DNA from: Chryseobacterium sp. OSA05B
Lineage (GTDB): Bacteria > Bacteroidota > Bacteroidia > Flavobacteriales > Weeksellaceae
Assembly: GCF_019970065.1 (NCBI RefSeq)
Contig: NZ_JAHXYH010000002.1
Location: 434,001 to 498,000, forward strand
Direction of reading: 5' to 3'
DNA length: 64,000 nt
Part shown: piece by piece, positions 12,142-20,848 of the stretch
How the letters are laid out: each line of letters begins with the position of its first letter
How positions within the stretch are numbered: position 1 is the stretch's first letter
Notes under the pieces: generated by a model
Seen by the model: only the letters and a program-made list of their open reading frames with translations
Databases searched by the model: none
Told to the model about the DNA's origin: nothing
Translations under genes and position numbers: made by a program

Positions 12142-13590
12142 ATGAAAAAAATAATCATACATCTGGCAGTGGCTGCTTCTGTTTTCGCGCTTCACTCCTG
12201 CGACAGAACTTTTGAAGAAATCAATACCGATACCAGCAGAATTAAGGATCCGTCCGTAGGAAGTCTTCTGGCTCCGATTCAATACGAAATGGGAAGTTAC
12301 GGCTACAACAGGGCAGATGATTTTACATTTGATATTATGCAGGATGCCCTGGATTTTCCTAATGAAGGCAATACATTCAGCAGATATTATTTTAATGAGA
12401 AAAGCGGAGCAGGATATTGGGACAATTCCTACAGATGGCTGAAACAGGTCAATGAACTCAAAAAATACGCTGCTAAAGAAGAAAACAACAACTATCTCGC
12501 CATATCAATGGTCCTGAACGCCTGGATCACCGCCAATCTTACGGATGCTTTCGGAGATATTCCGTTTTCTGAAGCCGGAAGAGGTGAGGAAGGAATTTTA
12601 AAACCTAAATATGATCAGCAGAAAGATATCTACGTACAGCTTTTAAATGATTTGAAAACAGCCAACTCCTTATTTGATGCTACAAAAGCACTTACCGAAA
12701 CAGATTTGTTTTACAATGCCAATACCAACAGCCAAACCGGAATCTTAGGCTGGAAAAAGTTTTGTAATTCACTTTCATTAAGACTTCTGACGAGAATTCT
12801 AAGCAGAAACGGTGAAGTGAATGTGTATGAAAGAATCCAGGAGATCGTTAACAATCCAACACAATATCCTGTTTTCCAAAATAACAGTGACAGCGTTGTT
12901 CTTTCTCTTTCGGGGATATCACCATACCTGCCGCCAATCGCCCGTCCGCAGGATTTTACAACCTCCAGAGCAGCAGGTGAATTTTTCGTAGAAGCATTGA
13001 AAAATAATAATGACCCAAGGCTGAGCATGTTCTTTACCAAAGCAAAAAATACCGCAGGAGTGGATATAGGATATAAAGGAGCTCCGTCCGGATATGCATT
13101 GGGAACTGTTTTCGATTATCAGCCTTCCAACCTAAACCAGAACCTGGCAAAAGCACCGTTAAAGGTCCTGATCATGACCTATTCCGAGGTGCAGTTTATT
13201 CTGGCGGAGCTTGTCAACAGGGGAATTATCGCAGGAAGTCAGCAGACTTTTTATGAAACCGGAGTTAAATCCATCATAGAACAGTGGGGTGCAGTGGTTC
13301 CTGCCAATTATTTCAATAATGCTCAGCTGGCCTATGACGGTTCACTGCAGAAGATCATGCTTCAGAAATACATTTCCCTGTTTTTTGTAGACCATCAGCA
13401 ATGGTATGAATTCAGACGGACCAAGCTTCCTGTTCTTCCCAATAACGGAGGATTGCAGAATGGTGGGGTAATGCCGGTAAGATTCATGTATCCAACCACG
13501 ACAAAGGTCATGAATGCTGAAAATTACAATGCGGCAGTACAGGCAATGGGTGGAGACCATATCAATGTGAAAATGTGGTGGAATAAGTAA
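12142..13590 (+). CDS. SusD/RagB-family surface lipoprotein
   Basis: This 482-residue lipoprotein (signal peptide with lipobox ALHSC, Cys20) belongs to the SusD-like family that pairs with SusC. The N-terminal region CDRTFEEINTDTSRIKDPS and the helical TPR-type core (YWDNSYRWLKQVNELKKYA, AWITANLTDAFGDIPFSEA) are typical of the SusD_2 group. It follows its SusC partner by 10 bp and should form the ligand-binding lid on the transporter at the cell surface. The heptanucleotide array at 13600-13634 separates it from the phosphoesterase gene. Confidence 0.93.
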   Translation: MKKIIIHLAVAASVFALHSCDRTFEEINTDTSRIKDPSVGSLLAPIQYEMGSYGYNRADDFTFDIMQDALDFPNEGNTFSRYYFNEKSGAGYWDNSYRWLKQVNELKKYAAKEENNNYLAISMVLNAWITANLTDAFGDIPFSEAGRGEEGILKPKYDQQKDIYVQLLNDLKTANSLFDATKALTETDLFYNANTNSQTGILGWKKFCNSLSLRLLTRILSRNGEVNVYERIQEIVNNPTQYPVFQNNSDSVVLSLSGISPYLPPIARPQDFTTSRAAGEFFVEALKNNNDPRLSMFFTKAKNTAGVDIGYKGAPSGYALGTVFDYQPSNLNQNLAKAPLKVLIMTYSEVQFILAELVNRGIIAGSQQTFYETGVKSIIEQWGAVVPANYFNNAQLAYDGSLQKIMLQKYISLFFVDHQQWYEFRRTKLPVLPNNGGLQNGGVMPVRFMYPTTTKVMNAENYNAAVQAMGGDHINVKMWWNK

Positions 13591-13599
13591 ATAAGATTT

Positions 13600-13634
13600 A
13601 ATAAAGAATAAAGAATAAAGAATAAAGAAAAAAG
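13600..13634 (+). repeat. Heptanucleotide tandem repeat (AATAAAG)n
   Basis: Four exact copies of AATAAAG (13600-13627) and one variant AAAAAAG (13628-13634) fill the space between the SusD stop codon and the phosphoesterase ATG at 13641. The purine-rich end (AAAGAAAG) lies where a ribosome-binding site would be. Because the unit is 7 bp and holds TAA, all three frames contain a stop every 21 bp. Confidence 0.9.
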
Positions 13635-13640
13635 AAAGAT

Positions 13641-15230
13641 ATGAGTATTAGTATAAAATTTTTAATGCCTTGTGTGCTGGTTTCAGCAATGGCATTCTCT
13701 CAGGATTCTGTTTCAGGATATGTATTTGAAGACGGTAGCAGGAATCAGAAGAAAGAAAACCGCGAAAAAGGAATTGAAGGAGTAGCTGTTTCAAATGGAG
13801 TTCAGGTCGTTCTTACCGATAAAAACGGAAGATACAGTTTGCCGGTTCAGGAAGACCAGACTATTTTTGTGATCAAACCCTCAGGATACCAGACTGTTTT
13901 AAACGGTAATAATCTGCCCCAGTTCTACCATCATCACAAGCCAAAAGGCTCACCGGCAGACTTCAAATACAAAGGAACAGCGCCAACGGGAGAACTTCCC
14001 AAAGAGCTGAATTTCCCCCTTTACAAAAAAGAAGAAAGCAAAAATTTTGACATTCTTGTTTTCGGAGATCCTCAGCCGTATACAGAAAAGGAACTTGATT
14101 ATTTCAAAAGAGGAATCGTTAATGAAGTGAAAAACACCAAGAAAAATGCTGTATTGGGCATCAGTCTGGGAGATTTGGTTGGGGATAATCTGAGCCTTCA
14201 GAAACCTTATGCAGAGGTCATGAAAGAAATCGGATTGCCGTGGTATAATGTAATGGGAAATCATGACATGAACTACGATGCGAAAGAAGACCGTTTTTCA
14301 GATGAAACCTTTGAGTCCAATTTTGGTCCTGCCAATTATTCTTTCAACTATGGGAATGTGCATTTTATTATTTTAGATGATATTCTGTATCCGGATCCTA
14401 GAGATGGTAAAGGATATTGGGGTGGATTTCGTGAAGATCAGCTGAAATTTATTGAAAATGATCTGAAACTGGTGGATAAAAATAAACTGATTGTGATCTC
14501 TTTCCATATTCCACTGGAGCATAATAACGAAGATAATTTCAGAAATGCAGACCGTCAGAAATTATTTGATTTTCTGAATCCTTTTGAAAATGTCCTGCTA
14601 TTATCGGCGCATACCCATATTCAGCAACAGATTTTTTATACGAAAAAGGCAGGCTGGAACGGATCAAAAGACCTTCATGAATATAATGTAGGAACCACTT
14701 GCGGAGACTGGTACTCCGGAACGCCTGATGATGCAGGACTTCCTACCTCCACCATGAGAGACGGAACCGCAAAAGGATATTCATTCATCAGTTTTAATGA
14801 TAATCAGTATAAAGTTAAATACAAAACAGCCGGAAAACCGGATGACTATCAGATCAAACTATATGTTCCGAAAGCAATTCCTTATCCTTCGAAAACCTCT
14901 GCAAAAATTCTGGCCAACTTCTTTATGGGAAGTAAAAAAGATAAAGTAGAGTACAGAATAGACAACGGAAATTGGGAAGAAATGGACTACGATGAAGCAG
15001 TAGATCCGAATTTTGCCCTTTCTGTATTTAAATGGGACTCTACACAGAATCTCTTCCCGGGCAGAAGACCTTCCAATCCTGAAATGTCAAAACATATCTG
15101 GACCGCAGGATTTCCTAAAAAACTGGCTTTGGGAAAACATAAACTTGAAGTGAAAGCTTCCGATATGTACGGAAATCAGTTTACAGCTTCAGAAGAATTC
15201 GAGGTACAGAACCCGGTTCTTATTCCATAG
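13641..15230 (+). CDS. Secreted calcineurin-like metallophosphoesterase
   Basis: This is a 529-residue exported phosphoesterase. A signal peptide (to AMAFSQ) is followed by a carboxypeptidase-regulatory-like domain (about 22-110) and a metallophosphoesterase domain (about 135-375). The two-metal site is visible as FGDPQ (Asp143, Gln145), GDLVGDN (Asp178), GNHDM (Asn207, His208), SFHIPLEH and SAHTHIQ. A C-terminal beta domain fills about residues 380-525. This three-part layout is a recognised family of Bacteroidota phosphoesterases encoded next to SusC/D pairs. It should remove phosphate from, or cleave phosphodiesters in, the ligand taken up by the SusCD pair just upstream. The transcript ends at the terminator 15259-15287. 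Confidence 0.9.
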   Translation: MSISIKFLMPCVLVSAMAFSQDSVSGYVFEDGSRNQKKENREKGIEGVAVSNGVQVVLTDKNGRYSLPVQEDQTIFVIKPSGYQTVLNGNNLPQFYHHHKPKGSPADFKYKGTAPTGELPKELNFPLYKKEESKNFDILVFGDPQPYTEKELDYFKRGIVNEVKNTKKNAVLGISLGDLVGDNLSLQKPYAEVMKEIGLPWYNVMGNHDMNYDAKEDRFSDETFESNFGPANYSFNYGNVHFIILDDILYPDPRDGKGYWGGFREDQLKFIENDLKLVDKNKLIVISFHIPLEHNNEDNFRNADRQKLFDFLNPFENVLLLSAHTHIQQQIFYTKKAGWNGSKDLHEYNVGTTCGDWYSGTPDDAGLPTSTMRDGTAKGYSFISFNDNQYKVKYKTAGKPDDYQIKLYVPKAIPYPSKTSAKILANFFMGSKKDKVEYRIDNGNWEEMDYDEAVDPNFALSVFKWDSTQNLFPGRRPSNPEMSKHIWTAGFPKKLALGKHKLEVKASDMYGNQFTASEEFEVQNPVLIP

Positions 15231-15258
15231 CTTTTCATTTTCTACTATACTTTCAATT

Positions 15259-15287
15259 GAAACCGGCTTTTCTGAAGCTGGTTTTGT
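15259..15287 (+). terminator. Terminator of the SusCD-phosphoesterase operon
   Basis: The stem AAACCGGCTT / AAGCTGGTTT (one G-T pair, 5-base loop) is followed by a short T stretch. It lies about 30 bp after the phosphoesterase stop codon. Confidence 0.75.
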
Positions 15288-15329
15288 GTTGAACTTATTT
15301 TAACCAGCATAAACTTTTTTTGGACTTAT

Positions 15330-15387
15330 AAACCACCCCGTCAAAATTTCTTTGAATTTTCGACACCCTCCACAGGAGGGGAATTTT
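15330..15387 (+). repeat. Dispersed two-hairpin palindromic element, copy 1
   Basis: This element of about 58 bp contains ACCACCCCGTCAAAAT, the hairpin AAATTTCTTTGAATTT and the hairpin CCCTCCACAGGAGGG. The reverse complement of the segment at 36126-36185 matches it almost base for base. The two small palindromes, intergenic position and inverted second copy fit a REP-like dispersed element. No transposase is nearby. Confidence 0.8.
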
Positions 15388-15626
15388 CGTCGGTTCGACA
15401 ATTGTTATTCAGCAGTATAAAAATTATGATTTTTTTAAACTTATATGATCTTTTTCTTCGAAAAGCATTTAAACTTCAAATAGCTTACTCGTAAAAAAGC
15501 TTTTGTCTTTTGTGATAGAAAGAATCAGCTATGTAACAGTTTACTATTAAAATTGTATTAAATGTCTATTCTTCCGGCCCTGTCAAAATGTTCTTTCGTA
15601 AATTTGCCCTACGAAAGAATAATATT

Positions 15627-16340
15627 ATGAATATAAACGGAAAAAACGCCATCGTAACAGGTGGTGGAAGAGGACTGGGAAAGGCAGTTGCATTAGCTTT
15701 GGCCAATGAAGGAGTACACGTTGCCGTTACCGGTAGAAATGAAGAAAACCTTAAAAATACAGTCGAAGAAATCAAAGCGATTGGGGTAAACTCGGCGTAT
15801 GCTGTTTTCAGTATGGATAATGAATCTGAAGTGAAAGCAGGGATTGAATCTCTTGCACAGCAATTGGGAAGTGTTGATATTTTAATCAATAATGCAGGCA
15901 TCGGAGATTTTGGAAGCATTGAAGAGATGTCTTCCGAAACCTGGGAGCAGGTGATTAAAACCAACTTATTTGGAGTGTATTATGCTTCTAAGGCTGTTTA
16001 TCCGTTTCTGAAAGCGAATGGTGAGGGAGATATTGTCAATGTAGCTTCTACAGCAGGACTGAAAGGTGGCCCGAATATGTCAGCGTACGCGGCATCAAAA
16101 GCAGCGGTAGTTTCATTATCACAGTCGATGATGGCGGAATGGAGAAAACAGAACATCCGTGTCATCACGTTGACACCAAGTACCATCGCTTCTGATATGA
16201 GTATTCAGGGAGGACTTACAGACGGAAATCCGGATAAGGTGCTTCAGCCGGAAGATTTCGCGGAATGGGTAAGAGATATTTTAAAAATGAACAGAAGAGC
16301 ACTGATTGCCAATGCTTCTATTTTCTCTACCAATCCATAA
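15627..16340 (+). CDS. SDR-family NAD(P)-dependent oxidoreductase (FabG-like)
   Basis: This is a 237-residue classical short-chain dehydrogenase/reductase. The Rossmann motif TGGGRGLGKA sits at residues 11-20, NNAGIGDFG at the NAG position, a catalytic Ser in VASTAGLKGG, and the YAASKAA (YxxxK) pair. It resembles 3-ketoacyl-ACP reductases (FabG type), but the substrate cannot be read from sequence. I chose the ATG at 15627 because the translation there begins MNINGKNAIVTGG, just before the first beta strand as in relatives. An ATG 39 bp upstream would add a Lys/Arg-rich tail with no counterpart. The gene stands alone with a terminator behind it. Confidence 0.9.
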   Translation: MNINGKNAIVTGGGRGLGKAVALALANEGVHVAVTGRNEENLKNTVEEIKAIGVNSAYAVFSMDNESEVKAGIESLAQQLGSVDILINNAGIGDFGSIEEMSSETWEQVIKTNLFGVYYASKAVYPFLKANGEGDIVNVASTAGLKGGPNMSAYAASKAAVVSLSQSMMAEWRKQNIRVITLTPSTIASDMSIQGGLTDGNPDKVLQPEDFAEWVRDILKMNRRALIANASIFSTNP

Positions 16341-16390
16341 GAATGTTTGATCGTTTCGGATGAATTCAAACAATAAAAATATTCAATAGG

Positions 16391-16413
16391 AGCGGGCTTT
16401 AGCCCGCTTTTTT
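16391..16413 (+). terminator. Terminator after the SDR gene
   Basis: The GC-rich stem AGCGGGCT / AGCCCGCT on a 2-base loop is followed by TTTTTT. It lies about 50 bp past the SDR stop codon. Confidence 0.9.
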
Positions 16414-16584
16414 CTTACATAAATTTGTCCGTCTTTAGCCAAAATATAGAAAACTTTATTTCTTCCTGCCTATGCTGTGTTAACACCTCAAAAAAAGTTG
16501 TGCCTCTGCGCTTAAAATAAAAATGGAATCAACAAAAAAACGATACTGAACACACTTCAATTTTTTTAACCGTAATAACATTCT

Positions 16585-16592
16585 TATTTTTG
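16585..16592 (+). promoter_or_regulatory. Possible -7 element (TATTTTTG) for prmA
   Basis: TATTTTTG matches TAnnTTTG and lies 19 bp before the prmA ATG. No clear -33 TTG lies at the expected distance. Confidence 0.4.
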
Positions 16593-16611
16593 CACTAAAT
16601 TACTTACGCAC

Positions 16612-17439
16612 ATGCAAAATTATTTAGAATTCAATTTCAAGATTTCTCCATTACAGCCATGGAACGAGATATTAATGGCAGAGCTTATCGAAATAGGTTT
16701 TGACAGCTTTACAGAAGAAATCGACGGAATTTTAGGATATATTCAGAAAGAACTGTTTAAAGAAGAGGAGCTTAAAGCGCTTCCGCTTTTTGAAAATGAA
16801 AATGTAGAGATCACTTATTCATTCGAAGAAATGCCGAATATCAACTGGAATGAAGAATGGGAAAAGAACTTTTCACCGATTAATATTGATGATAAAGTCC
16901 TGATCAGAGCAGAATTCCATGAATCGGTACCGGGAATGCACGAAATTATCATTCAGCCTAAAATGTCTTTCGGAACAGGGCATCATCCTACGACGCACCT
17001 GATGATTCAGCAGATGATGGATATTGATTTCAATGGTAAAAAAGTCCTTGATATGGGATGTGGAACCTCCGTGTTGGCGATTTATGCAAAACAGCAGGGT
17101 GCCGGCGACGTAAAAGCGATTGATATTGATGAATGGTCTGTGGAAAATTCAAAAGAAAACGCTGCCAGAAACGGCGTTGAACTGGATATTGAACTGGGCA
17201 CTGCAGAAAACTTGGGAAAAGAGAATTTTGATATCATTCTGGCCAATATCAACAGAAATATCCTGATCTCTGATATTCCTACTTATGTTGATGTAATGAA
17301 TGAAGGCGGTCAATTACTCCTTTCCGGTCTGTGTTTCTTTGATGTGGATGATATCCTGGAAGTTTGTAAACAAAGCGGGATGGAGCTTAAGAAAAAGCTT
17401 CAGCGTGAAGAATGGGTAAGCCTGTTATTGGAAAAATAA
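16612..17439 (+). CDS. prmA: Ribosomal protein L11 methyltransferase PrmA
   Basis: PrmA methylates lysines and the N-terminus of ribosomal protein L11 using S-adenosylmethionine. The 275-residue product has the N-terminal substrate-recognition domain with EEMPNINWNEEWEKNF and the family-specific MSFGTGHHPTTHLM. The SAM-binding motif I is VLDMGCGTSVLAIYA (about residues 144-158). The acidic end of beta 2 (AIDIDEWS) and the post-motif LANINRNIL follow. Length and order match the family. The stop codon overlaps the next ATG (TAATG), suggesting translational coupling with the SH3-like protein. Confidence 0.96.
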   Translation: MQNYLEFNFKISPLQPWNEILMAELIEIGFDSFTEEIDGILGYIQKELFKEEELKALPLFENENVEITYSFEEMPNINWNEEWEKNFSPINIDDKVLIRAEFHESVPGMHEIIIQPKMSFGTGHHPTTHLMIQQMMDIDFNGKKVLDMGCGTSVLAIYAKQQGAGDVKAIDIDEWSVENSKENAARNGVELDIELGTAENLGKENFDIILANINRNILISDIPTYVDVMNEGGQLLLSGLCFFDVDDILEVCKQSGMELKKKLQREEWVSLLLEK

Positions 17440-18299
17440 TGAAACAAACTTGTATTATGAAATCTTCACTGACCGTTTTATGTCTAATATTCCTGCAGCT
17501 TTTTTCGGCACAGGAAGAAAACATGACGTATGCTGACGGAGTTTTTAGTTTTGAGGAAAATAAACCCCAGAAAGTTTTTACAGACTGGACCAGGGTCAGA
17601 AAAGAAGCGGATGTAAAGTCACAGGTTACTGACTCTCTGCAGACCAATCAGCAGGTGATGATTCTTAAAAAAGAAGATGCTATCCTGAGACTGGGCGAAA
17701 GAGAAGCCAATTGGTACAAGGTTTCTTACCAGAAAGGAGATATTGTTTCTGAAGGCTATATCTGGGGCGGCAATCTGTGTGTAGGTTACCGTAACAAAAA
17801 TGGCTATGACTTCCTTTTTGGACTCTCAAAAACTGTAGACCGGAAAAGTAAGGAATATAACGGTACAGAAAAGCAGAATATCGCTGGCATCAAAGTGATG
17901 GAAGGAAATATCATGATCGATGAGGTGTATTTTGATACCGGCAGGGGAGAAGAGCTGAGCTATGGAACATTTACCATTGAAAGCGGCCATAAGCTGCAGA
18001 ATGTAGAATTAACCCTTAAAGCAATGGTTTCCGGTGAGGCCTGCGGAATTGCTAGCTACAGTCAGTATGTGCTTTTCAGGGATAAAAAATTGGTTGCTCT
18101 GCCTCAGCTGATGAATGTTGGTGACGCAGATGTATACTACCATACCGAAGGATTTGTATTTCCCAATGATAAAGGCGGAGTATCCAATGCTTTTATCTTT
18201 AAAACGGAGGAAATGGAAAAAGACGATAAAGACAGGGAAAAGAAGAAACGTGCTTCCAAAACCTATCTTTGGGACGGAAGTTCCTATAAAATCAAATAA
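17439..18299 (+). CDS. Secreted protein with SH3-like region, unknown function
   Basis: This 286-residue exported protein is not recognised as a named family. A signal peptide can be read from either Met1 or Met7 (MKSSLTVLCLIFLQLFSAQ), so 17439 or 17457 are both possible starts. I prefer 17439 because its ATG shares one base with the prmA stop codon. About residues 45-110 look like a bacterial SH3 domain (TRVRKEADVKSQ, QQVMILKKEDAI, NWYKVSYQKGD, GYIWGGNLC). The rest is beta-rich, with a highly charged C-terminus (KDDKDREKKKRASK). A role at the cell wall is plausible from the SH3 fold but unproven. A bidirectional terminator follows. Confidence 0.75.
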   Translation: MKQTCIMKSSLTVLCLIFLQLFSAQEENMTYADGVFSFEENKPQKVFTDWTRVRKEADVKSQVTDSLQTNQQVMILKKEDAILRLGEREANWYKVSYQKGDIVSEGYIWGGNLCVGYRNKNGYDFLFGLSKTVDRKSKEYNGTEKQNIAGIKVMEGNIMIDEVYFDTGRGEELSYGTFTIESGHKLQNVELTLKAMVSGEACGIASYSQYVLFRDKKLVALPQLMNVGDADVYYHTEGFVFPNDKGGVSNAFIFKTEEMEKDDKDREKKKRASKTYLWDGSSYKIK

Positions 18300-18303
18300 T
18301 GCC

Positions 18304-18341
18304 AAAAAAAATAGTCTGTTTCTGAAACAGACTATTTTTTT
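18304..18341. terminator. Bidirectional terminator between convergent genes
   Basis: The perfect stem AATAGTCTGTTT / AAACAGACTATT is flanked by A7 on the left and T7 on the right, so it can stop transcription from both sides. It sits between the convergent SH3-like and ABC permease genes. Confidence 0.9.
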
Positions 18342-18358
18342 AGAATTTAGTAAGTGTA

Positions 18359-19924
18359 TTATAAACTTTTTATCTGATTTTTTCTTACGGCAAAACTTAA
18401 AATCAATAAAGCGCAACTTGTCATAAATAAAGTTGTAATCATTTGGTAGTCATGATTATTTATATTTCCCAGATAATTGGCATCGGGAACTCTATAAGCA
18501 ATATATGTAAGTGCAAAGAACAAAATTTCAAATAATTTTCGTCCACTGCTTACCACACCCAGGCAAGCACTTAGAGCTACAACAAAAACGATCCCATTTA
18601 AAATCTGAATAATGGAAATAAAATGGAAGCTGAACAGCAGGCGGAAAATTACAGGCAGTGCCAGTACAGTTAAAAGAGTGAGTCCTGCTAAAACCTGTGC
18701 GGGAAGCAATCTTTGTAATGGCTTGTAGGAGGCAAATGTAAAATAATGAAGCCGGTTCGTTACCTCTTTAGAGGTGAGATCTGATATTCTGTTAACCTGA
18801 AGGAAAAATAATGCCGGAAGTAAAAGAATATAAGCGTTCTCCAGAGGAAGGAATATGGAGGCAACCCATAAACCTACATTAATCAGCCAGAGCCATTTTG
18901 CATCTTTTCTGATCATCATCATCAGCTCTGTTTTAACGAATGGTATAATTCCGTAGGCTGGAGTTATTTCAGGAAGTTCAGATTTTCTAAACCCCGAATA
19001 AGGAGCTGGGGTTGTTTTTTCTTCTGAAATTTGTAATATCGGACGTCTTTGTACGGATTGCTTAAAGTCAAATCGGTGAAAGAAAAGAGATGAAATGTAC
19101 AGCAATAAAAAGGTTAAAACTATCCACACCAGTCTGCCGATCAGATAATTTTTGTCCCAGGATGCACCATTCCATTCAAAAGTTTTATACTGATTATTTT
19201 CAAGCTTAATATAGCCCAATGTTATACTTTGAATATCTTCATTAAACTGCTTATTAATCTTTTCATTGATACTGCTTGTTACAATGCCTACCCCAAAAAC
19301 ATCCTTAATATTATCCCCCATTGTATTGGTCTGTCTGGCCATGGTAAGTATAATGGTCATGAAAGTCAAAAAATAAATAGAATTCTGAAGAATAGTTTTC
19401 CGGTTTAGAAAGACTTCTGCTGCTATTGCCAGTCCTGAAACACAAATCATAGCAGGGACAACCATAAAAAAATAAGGCCGCAAAAAATCTCCGATATAAA
19501 ACGGATACCCTGAATTGTGTATAAAAAACATGACAATTCCTACCAGAAGAGCAATACCCGAAATGGTAAGCAAAATCATAAGATTACCAAGGAATTTTAT
19601 AAAGAGGTAGCCGAAGTTACTGATAGGAGTCGTTGCAATGATGAGCCCTACTTCAGTATCAATATCTTTTTTGATTGTACTGTTTACCAGGTAAAATCCA
19701 CATAAAGACAGCATGATCGTGGTCATCAGTGCAGTCATATGTCCTGCCCATGCCGAGTTGTACACTCCTTTGTATCCCGGGATGTTTAGTGTACTGTAAT
19801 CTGCTTCCGGTGGGGGAACAAAAGAATGCGCGGCATAAACTGCTATGGCCACAGTGATGAGAAAAGCATAGCTGCGGCTGCGCTGCAGATAGTCTCCTTT
19901 TAAGGTGTTGAATAAATTTCCCAT
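18359..19924 (-). CDS. ABC-2 type exporter, large permease subunit
   Basis: This 521-residue integral membrane protein has two sets of about five to six hydrophobic segments (for example YAFLITVAIAVYAAHSF, LIVGIVMFFIHN-like stretches, LIGRLVWIVLTFLLLYISSLFF and IIQILNGIVFVVALSACLG) separated by a soluble middle of about 100 residues. Transport substrate is unknown. It begins 5 bp after the stop codon of the ATP-binding subunit gene, so the two form a translationally linked exporter operon. It is larger than most single ABC-2 permeases (250-400 residues) and may represent a fused, two-module permease. Confidence 0.8.
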   Translation of the reverse strand: MGNLFNTLKGDYLQRSRSYAFLITVAIAVYAAHSFVPPPEADYSTLNIPGYKGVYNSAWAGHMTALMTTIMLSLCGFYLVNSTIKKDIDTEVGLIIATTPISNFGYLFIKFLGNLMILLTISGIALLVGIVMFFIHNSGYPFYIGDFLRPYFFMVVPAMICVSGLAIAAEVFLNRKTILQNSIYFLTFMTIILTMARQTNTMGDNIKDVFGVGIVTSSINEKINKQFNEDIQSITLGYIKLENNQYKTFEWNGASWDKNYLIGRLVWIVLTFLLLYISSLFFHRFDFKQSVQRRPILQISEEKTTPAPYSGFRKSELPEITPAYGIIPFVKTELMMMIRKDAKWLWLINVGLWVASIFLPLENAYILLLPALFFLQVNRISDLTSKEVTNRLHYFTFASYKPLQRLLPAQVLAGLTLLTVLALPVIFRLLFSFHFISIIQILNGIVFVVALSACLGVVSSGRKLFEILFFALTYIAYRVPDANYLGNINNHDYQMITTLFMTSCALLILSFAVRKNQIKSL

Positions 19925-19929
19925 GATGT

Positions 19930-20802
19930 CTAATGCTGATTTTTGGTTAAAAATAAATAAGCATCTTCCAAATTGGCATTCACGGGTTTTGAGCCCTGTT
20001 CAAACCCTTCTGAATTAGAGATATACCGAACCATTGTTTTATCTGACAGTCTTGTAATATCCACTATCAGGTATTTTGCTTTAAACTTTTCTAATTCATT
20101 CGGAGACAGGGCAATTTCAAATATTTTGTTTTCTACTTTGCTGATAATAGCCGGCCCCGTATTTTTTTCAATAAGACTTCCGTTTTTCATGATGGCTACT
20201 TCATCAGCTACCGTTTCTATATCAGATACAATATGCGAGGAAAGGATGACAATGGCATCACCCGCCATTTCTGAGATCAATTGACGGAAACGAACCCTTT
20301 CTTCCGGATCAAGCCCAACGGTAGGTTCGTCGAAGATTAATATTTTAGGATCATTCAGTAAGGCCTGCGCAATCCCTATCCTTTGTTTCATTCCTCCGGA
20401 ATAAGTACCGATAGGGCGTTTTGCATTTTCAATAAGATTGACTCCCTCCAACAGGATATCAATTCGTTTTCGAAGACCCGATCCGCCAACTCCCTTCATA
20501 GCGGCAATATATTCCAAAAATTCATAAGCATTAAGATTGGGATATACCCCAAAATCCTGTGGAAGGTATCCCAGTATTTTTCGGATTACATTCGGATTTT
20601 TAATAATATCTTCTCCGTTTAGGAATACGTTTCCATGCGTTGGTTTGCTTATCGTAGCAATGATTTTCATTAAAGTGGATTTACCTGCGCCGTTTGGTCC
20701 AAGGAGACCTAATACCCCTTTTTCAATGGTCATGGTAAAATCCGATAGTCCGACTTTACCTTTGCCGAACTCTTTGGTGAGGGTTTTGATTTCTAATTGC
20801 AT
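19930..20802 (-). CDS. ABC transporter ATP-binding protein
   Basis: This 290-residue ATPase is the partner of the downstream permease. The Walker A motif LLGPNGAGKST is at about residues 33-43, the Q-loop in YLPQDFGVYPNL, the signature YSGGMKQR, Walker B ILIFDEPTVGLDP and the H-loop in ILSSHIVSD. A C-terminal extension of about 80 residues follows, as in ABC-2 exporters of the CcmA/NatA type. Upstream (20824-20848) a perfect 8-bp inverted repeat with a 9-base spacer lies 22 bp before the start codon and could be an operator. No regulator gene is adjacent. Confidence 0.93.
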   Translation of the reverse strand: MQLEIKTLTKEFGKGKVGLSDFTMTIEKGVLGLLGPNGAGKSTLMKIIATISKPTHGNVFLNGEDIIKNPNVIRKILGYLPQDFGVYPNLNAYEFLEYIAAMKGVGGSGLRKRIDILLEGVNLIENAKRPIGTYSGGMKQRIGIAQALLNDPKILIFDEPTVGLDPEERVRFRQLISEMAGDAIVILSSHIVSDIETVADEVAIMKNGSLIEKNTGPAIISKVENKIFEIALSPNELEKFKAKYLIVDITRLSDKTMVRYISNSEGFEQGSKPVNANLEDAYLFLTKNQH

Positions 20803-20823
20803 TCTTTGTGTTTTTGTACCGTA

Positions 20824-20848
20824 ATTTACAATTTATATTGTTGTAAAT
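20824..20848. promoter_or_regulatory. Operator-like inverted repeat before the ABC exporter
   Basis: ATTTACAA - 9 bases - TTGTAAAT is a perfect 8-bp inverted repeat of 25 bp in all, ending 22 bp upstream of the exporter ATG (20802, minus strand). Size and symmetry fit a dimeric repressor site (TetR/GntR-like spacing). No T run follows, so it is not a terminator. Confidence 0.5.

Larger units (their letters stand above)
15231..15626 (+). other. Intergenic space with terminator and dispersed palindromic element
   Basis: No gene is seen. The space contains the terminator at 15259-15287 and copy 1 of the two-hairpin dispersed element (15330-15387). The remainder is AT-rich, without ORF or structure that I can support. 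An in-frame upstream ATG for the SDR exists at 15588, but the encoded extension is rejected. Confidence 0.5.

Noticed and set aside
15588-15626. Upstream ATG giving the SDR a 13-residue extension
   Set aside because: The extension (MFFRKFALRKNNI) has no counterpart in SDR enzymes, which start right before the Rossmann strand as at 15627.
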